NCBI GenBank assembly: GCA_046292765.1
Contig: JBKBQA010000005.1
Location: 62,001 to 126,000 of the forward strand
Direction of reading: 5' to 3'
Length of the DNA stretch: 64,000 nucleotides
Source of the DNA: PGZG01 sp046292765
GTDB taxonomy: Bacteria > Pseudomonadota > Gammaproteobacteria > Pseudomonadales > Alcanivoracaceae
Part shown: piece after piece, positions 59,920 through 64,000 of the stretch
Numbering within the stretch: position 1 is the first letter of the stretch
How the letters are laid out: the number at the start of each line of letters is the position of its first letter
Notes under the pieces: generated by a model
The model's input: only the letters and a program-made list of their open reading frames with translations
Databases searched by the model: none
Told to the model about the DNA's origin: nothing
Position numbers and translations under genes: made by a program

Positions 59920-60816
59920 TTACTTCACGAACACCACGGTCTTGTTGCCATCAACAATGACCCGGTCTTCCAGGTGCCACTGCACAGCCCGCAGCAGCAC
60001 CTGCCGCTCCACATCCTGACCCAGCGCCTTCAATTCATCGGCTGAGTGGCGGTGTGACACCCTCTGCACGTTCTGCTCAATGATCGGCCCCTGATCCAGC
60101 TCATCGGTAACGTAATGACTGGTGGCACCGATCAGCTTGACGCCTCGCTGCCACGCCTGAGCATAAGGATTGGCGCCGACAAAGGCCGGCAGAAACGAGT
60201 GGTGAATATTGATGATCTGGTGTGGGAAACGGGCAACAAACTGCGGCGACAGAATTTGCATGTAGCGGGCCAGCACAATCAGGTCAGCCTTGCCCTCCAG
60301 CATGTCCGCCATGCTCGCATAGGCATCATCCCTGTTATCTGCCGACACCGGCACATAATGATAGGGGATGCCGAAGCGCTCCACTTCACCACGGAGGTCC
60401 TCGTGGTTACTGATGACCATGGGAATAATCGCCGGCAGGTTGCTGCGCATCACCCGCCACAGCAACTCCATCAGCCCATGGTCATGACGCGATACGAGAA
60501 TCGCCATGCGCTTCTTGTCACTGGCATAGGACAGGCGCCAGTCCATCCGGTATTTATCCGCCACCCGGCTGCGAAAATTACGCTCCAGCGCGTCCAGCGA
60601 GCAGTCAAGCCCCGGGGTCTGGAACTCCAGGCGCAGGAAAAAACGGCCCCCATTCAGATCGCTTGAGTGCTGATCGAGATCGGTAATATTGGCGCCGTGG
60701 TTATACAGAAATGTGCTGACAGCACTGATAATGCCGGGCTGGTCGGGGCAGGTGATCAGCAGACGGGCGGTGGTCTCGCCAGCCCCGGTTGCGGCCACTG
60801 CAGGCGCGGTGGTCAT
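59920..60816 (-). CDS. purU: Formyltetrahydrofolate deformylase
   Basis: 298 aa (E. coli 280). An N-terminal ACT domain (LLITCPDQPGIISAVSTFLY) senses glycine/methionine in E. coli. The formyltransferase domain follows, with NIHHSFLPAFVGANPYAQAW and DELDQGPIIEQNVQRV as the catalytic Asn-His-Asp set. It hydrolyses 10-formyl-THF to THF and formate. Its start overlaps the stop of the upstream AraC gene by ATGA, so the two are coupled, which is not the usual neighbour. Confidence 0.94.
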   Translation of the reverse strand: MTTAPAVAATGAGETTARLLITCPDQPGIISAVSTFLYNHGANITDLDQHSSDLNGGRFFLRLEFQTPGLDCSLDALERNFRSRVADKYRMDWRLSYASDKKRMAILVSRHDHGLMELLWRVMRSNLPAIIPMVISNHEDLRGEVERFGIPYHYVPVSADNRDDAYASMADMLEGKADLIVLARYMQILSPQFVARFPHQIINIHHSFLPAFVGANPYAQAWQRGVKLIGATSHYVTDELDQGPIIEQNVQRVSHRHSADELKALGQDVERQVLLRAVQWHLEDRVIVDGNKTVVFVK

Positions 60817-61832
60817 GCAAAGTCTCCAAAGTATTCACGCCGGTATACCGACGGAGTCTTGCCAGTCCACTTCTTGAACGCCCGGTGAAAGGAGCTCGCT
60901 TCACTGAAGCCCATCAGCAGAGCAATCTCATCGATCGACAGCTCGGGCTTGGACAGGTAATAGATAGACGCATCCTTGCGGATGGTGTCCTTGATTTCCT
61001 GATAGCTGGTGTTGCCTTCCTTCAGACGCCGCCGCAGGGTTTGCGGGGTCATGTTCAGTTTCTCGCAGATTTCGGAGAAATCCGGGAAGTTGTTGCCATA
61101 CTCCTTCGAAATAATGGCACGAATCTGAGCCGGCAGGCCGACGTTATGGATATTGCCTTCCAGCAACTGGGCGAGAGAATCTTTCAGGAATTTTGATAGC
61201 GAAATCTCGTTCTGCACCAGCGGCAGCTCAAGGTAGTCCCGCCGAAATACCAGCCGGCTGATCTGCTGGCCGTATTCCACCTGACAATTGTACAGCGAGC
61301 GGTAATCATCGTCCTTGCCACCACGCTCGAAATCGAGCTCGACCCGCTCCGGCTCGATCGCTTTCCCCACCAGCCAACTCATGAAGCGCACCGACAGGAA
61401 AATAAGTGACTCGATGATCACCTCCCGGAAATCCAGTCGCGGGTTGGCCGATACACGCAATTCCGCAAATTCGCCATCGCGCATCAGCGTGCAACGCACT
61501 TCCAGATCGAACAGTTCATAGAACTTGAGCCCTCGCAGTACCGCCTTCTCGAGATTGGAGCAGTTGATCACCGCATGGGCCATCATGCTGAAGGTGCCGG
61601 GTTTCGATTTGCGCCCCTGACCAAACCCGAGGAACTCGTCCTCGGTCTGCTGCATTACGGCAAGCATCAACTTGATAAAGGTTTCCCGCTCGATCCGGGC
61701 ATCCTGATCATCCAGCAACCGGCGCGGAATACCCGCCGTGGCAAGCAAGGTCGGAATATCGGCACCCGACCGCGCCGCCCCCTGCAGGACCCGGACAACC
61801 TGACGAACAGCAATGTTTTTGCGATGGATCAT
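60813..61832 (-). CDS. AraC-family transcriptional regulator
   Basis: 339 aa from ATG (MIHRKNIAV). An N-terminal arabinose-binding-like domain of the PF12625 type (about residues 20-210: PTLLATAGIPRRLLDDQDA), then a linker and the C-terminal double helix-turn-helix (about 235-335: DFSEICEKLNMTPQTLRRRL and LMGFSEASSFHRAFKKWTGK). This class often controls amino-acid or choline/carnitine catabolism. It is coupled to purU and divergent from the MFE-2-like SDR, which is a plausible target. The effector is unknown. Confidence 0.9.
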   Translation of the reverse strand: MIHRKNIAVRQVVRVLQGAARSGADIPTLLATAGIPRRLLDDQDARIERETFIKLMLAVMQQTEDEFLGFGQGRKSKPGTFSMMAHAVINCSNLEKAVLRGLKFYELFDLEVRCTLMRDGEFAELRVSANPRLDFREVIIESLIFLSVRFMSWLVGKAIEPERVELDFERGGKDDDYRSLYNCQVEYGQQISRLVFRRDYLELPLVQNEISLSKFLKDSLAQLLEGNIHNVGLPAQIRAIISKEYGNNFPDFSEICEKLNMTPQTLRRRLKEGNTSYQEIKDTIRKDASIYYLSKPELSIDEIALLMGFSEASSFHRAFKKWTGKTPSVYRREYFGDFA

Positions 61833-62059
61833 GACCAGCCTTACCCATACCCCGAAGAGAAAACCCGCACCCTTGGCCCGGCCAATGATAGTTAATGTCA
61901 GCCACATTGGCACATTGCGTCATTGAGGGCCCGCAGGGCGGCTCGAATAATGGCCCGACCCGCCGGTCATGTCCATGGATTCGTGCGTTTTGCCGGATCC
62001 AGACCGGAGTCGGCTCCCTGCCTGATAACCGGGCAGCCAGAACAACAACAGGAAGGCTC

Positions 62060-62962
62060 ATGTCGGAACTCAGATTTGACGATCGCGTGGTGGTGGTCAC
62101 CGGTGCAGGCAATGGTCTCGGCAAGGCCCATGCCCTGGAGTTTGCTCGTCGCGGGGCCCGGGTTGTGGTCAACGATCTCGGCGGTTCCGCTTTTGGCGAC
62201 GGTGCCAGCAAGACAACAGCGGATCAGGTGGTCGACGACATCACCGCCGCCGGCGGTGAAGCCGTTGCCAACCACGACTCCGTTACCTACGGCGAACGCA
62301 TCATTGAGTGTGCGCTGGACAACTTCGGCCGCATCGACGTGGTGATTAACAACGCCGGCATTCTCCGCGACAAATCGTTTCACAACATGACCGAAGAGGA
62401 CTGGGACCTGGTCTATAACGTCCACGTCAAGGGCGCATTCAAAGTCAGCCATGCCGCCTGGCCCCACCTGCGCGATCAGGAATTCGGGCGCCTGATCTTC
62501 ACCGCATCCGCCGCAGGCATCTACGGCAACTTCGGTCAGGCAAACTACGCCATGGCCAAGCTCGGCTTGCATGGACTGGCACAGACGCTGGCGATTGAAG
62601 GTGCCAAAAAGAACATCGTCGTCAATACCATTGCTCCGATTGCCGGCAGCCGCCTCACCGCCACCATCATGCCGGCGCAGATCCTGGAACAACTCAAACC
62701 TGAATTTGTCACCCCGCTGGTGGTGAAGCTCTGTCACGACACCCACAACGACAGTGGCGGACTTTATGAAGTCGGCGCCGGCTGGATCGGCAAATTGCGC
62801 TGGCAGCGCACCCGTGGTCATGGCTTCCCGATTTCTGCGCCGCTATCCGCCGAGCAGGTGGCGAGCCGCTGGGACCAGATCACCGACTTCACCGAGGCGG
62901 ACCACCCTGCGGGGGGCCAACAGGCACTGATGGCCATCATGACCAATCTGCAGAACCGCTGA
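62060..62962 (+). CDS. SDR oxidoreductase, 3-hydroxyacyl-CoA dehydrogenase (MFE-2-like)
   Basis: 300 aa from ATG (MSELRFDDRVV) with AGGAAGG upstream. A longer frame is rejected. Classical SDR: TGAGNGLGKAHALE, NNAGILRDKSF, Ser in FTASAAGIYGNFGQ and the intact Tyr-x-x-x-Lys (ANYAMAKLGL). It belongs to the branch related to the dehydrogenase domain of peroxisomal multifunctional enzyme 2, with a C-terminal extension (about residues 250-300) of that type. It likely oxidises (3R)-hydroxyacyl-CoA. Not adjacent to atu genes, but it could fill a beta-oxidation step for their products, which is conjecture. Confidence 0.85.
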   Translation: MSELRFDDRVVVVTGAGNGLGKAHALEFARRGARVVVNDLGGSAFGDGASKTTADQVVDDITAAGGEAVANHDSVTYGERIIECALDNFGRIDVVINNAGILRDKSFHNMTEEDWDLVYNVHVKGAFKVSHAAWPHLRDQEFGRLIFTASAAGIYGNFGQANYAMAKLGLHGLAQTLAIEGAKKNIVVNTIAPIAGSRLTATIMPAQILEQLKPEFVTPLVVKLCHDTHNDSGGLYEVGAGWIGKLRWQRTRGHGFPISAPLSAEQVASRWDQITDFTEADHPAGGQQALMAIMTNLQNR

Positions 62963-63089
62963 CTACCCTGCCGGGCCTTTTGGGCCGGCGCTATACAAGT
63001 GTTCAACCTTCACCCGTTTACCGCTAGACTCGGGCAAACCCCGTTGCGTTGAAACAGCGGATAACAAGGATGCCGGACGACAGGACCTC

Positions 63090-63458
63090 ATGAACGTACT
63101 GATCGTGGAAGACAACAAGCCGGTCAGCCTGCTGCTATCCCGGATCACAGAAGAGGCCGGGCTGGGCTATGTGATCGCCGCGGATGGTGAAGTGGCTCTG
63201 CGTCTGTTCGGCCAGCGTGATATCGCCATGGCGATCATTGACGTCGAGCTGCCGGGTCTGGATGGTTATCAGGTTGCTCGCGATATTCGCAATCGGGCCC
63301 CTGCCCTGCCCATCATCATCATTTCCGCCAATGCCGGTGACGCCTGGCGTCAGCAGGCCTTTGATGCCGGCGCCGACGAGTTTCTGGCCAAGCCCCTGCG
63401 CCCGAGCGAACTGACCACCCTGTTCCGGCGCCACCTTAACCTCTCTCCGGCGCCCTGA
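63090..63458 (+). CDS. Single-domain response regulator (CheY-like)
   Basis: 122 aa, only a receiver domain. The acidic pair Glu7-Asp8, phosphoacceptor Asp51 (IIDVELPGLDG), Ser in IIIISANAGD and the Lys in FLAKPLRPSE are all in place, so it should be phosphorylatable. No output domain and no adjacent kinase. It must act through a partner protein, as CheY or diffusible Hpt-relay receivers do. AGGACCTC precedes the ATG. folE starts 69 nt later. Confidence 0.9.
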   Translation: MNVLIVEDNKPVSLLLSRITEEAGLGYVIAADGEVALRLFGQRDIAMAIIDVELPGLDGYQVARDIRNRAPALPIIIISANAGDAWRQQAFDAGADEFLAKPLRPSELTTLFRRHLNLSPAP

Positions 63459-63527
63459 CTCACAGATTGACGCGTCCTTGATCAGCTTGGGCCAATGATG
63501 GGTCTCCCCTGAATGGAGAGCACCTGC

Positions 63528-64000
63528 ATGGCGCCGCTCGACCACACCACCTCTCTCACCGGTCTGTACCACGAGATTCTCACCGGTCTCGGTGAGGACC
63601 CATCTCGCGAAGGTTTGCGCGATACCCCGAAACGCGCCGCCAAGGCCATGGCGTTTCTGACCAGCGGCTATCGCCAGAATCTGGACGACATCGTTAACGG
63701 CGCGGTGTTCAGCTCCGACAACGACGAAATGGTGGTGGTCCGCAACATCGAGCTGTACTCGCTTTGCGAACATCACATGCTGCCCTTTACCGGTGTCTGC
63801 CATATCGGCTACATCCCCAACGGCAAGGTGCTCGGCTTGTCCAAGTTTGCCCGCATCGTAGATATGTACGCGCGACGCCTTCAAATTCAGGAAAACCTGA
63901 CTCACCAGATTGCTCATGCTGTACTGCAGGTGACCGATGCACGAGGCGTCGGTGTGATCATCGATGCTCGACATATGTGCATGATGATGCGCGGTGTAGA
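63528..64000 (+). CDS. folE: GTP cyclohydrolase I, 5' part only
   Basis: Partial, running off the window after about 157 codons of an expected 180-190. From ATG (MAPLDHTTSL) with GGAG nine bases upstream. The diagnostic zinc/GTP region LYSLCEHHMLPFTGVCHIGY and the downstream GLSKFARIVDMYARRLQIQE and VIIDARHMCMMMRG are present. First step of folate synthesis from GTP. The zinc ligands Cys in LCEHH and in HMCMM and His in CEHHM can all be seen. Confidence 0.95.
   Translation, partial: MAPLDHTTSLTGLYHEILTGLGEDPSREGLRDTPKRAAKAMAFLTSGYRQNLDDIVNGAVFSSDNDEMVVVRNIELYSLCEHHMLPFTGVCHIGYIPNGKVLGLSKFARIVDMYARRLQIQENLTHQIAHAVLQVTDARGVGVIIDARHMCMMMRGV

Overview
The window is chromosomal DNA of a GC-rich gammaproteobacterium. 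The placement rests on the gammaproteobacterial housekeeping set (cmoA/cmoB, pdxB, rlmM, epmC, infC-rpmI-rplT-pheS-pheT-ihfA, tusA, htpX). An acyclic-terpene (atu) operon, a phasin and several acyl-CoA enzymes suggest a Pseudomonadales/Oceanospirillales-type aerobic heterotroph that uses lipids and terpenoids. The genus cannot be fixed from the sequence alone. No rRNA, CRISPR array, transposase or phage gene was seen.

Layout. 0-14 kb: a 2,4-dienoyl-CoA reductase, a Val/Asp tRNA pair, then a TetR repressor (AtuR-like) divergent from atuA-B-C-D-E-F and a long-chain acyl-CoA synthetase. The set reads as citronellol/geraniol degradation through geranyl-CoA carboxylase, with a palindromic operator between the divergent genes. 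14-18 kb: a 0.6 kb gene-free stretch with DnaA-box-like motifs, a phasin, a DUF445 membrane protein, two paralogous small membrane proteins and a UbiJ/SCP2-like protein with a membrane tail. 18-23 kb: a complete alpha-type chaperone-usher fimbria, with chaperone and usher on + and pilin and putative tip adhesin convergent on -. 23.5-36.5 kb: a degenerate receiver/GGDEF protein, cmoAB, six tRNAs, the infC-to-ihfA translation cluster (infC starts with AUC), uvrB, an aspartate-type aminotransferase, a decayed tRNA-Asn copy and a 28-bp inverted repeat element. 36.5-42.6 kb: GST, alaA, htpX behind a sigma-32-like promoter, a NAD-kinase-like protein and pdxB.

42.8-52.3 kb is the most interesting part: nine tightly packed same-strand genes. 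They encode secreted and lipoprotein TPR proteins followed by one TolQ/ExbB, two TolR/ExbD and a TonB-like protein with an AgmX/PglI-type C-terminus. The composition parallels the Myxococcus Agl-Glt envelope motor. The first ExbD has Asn in place of the proton-carrying Asp, and the second keeps the Asp. I infer a proton-motive-force-driven envelope machine of unknown output.

52.3-64 kb: epmC, a MATE exporter, a 24-bp inverted repeat, a Ca2+/Na+ antiporter, tusA, an AmpG-like MFS carrier, rlmM, an outer-membrane barrel, purU translationally coupled to an AraC regulator, an MFE-2-like SDR, a single-domain response regulator and the 5' part of folE, which runs off the end.
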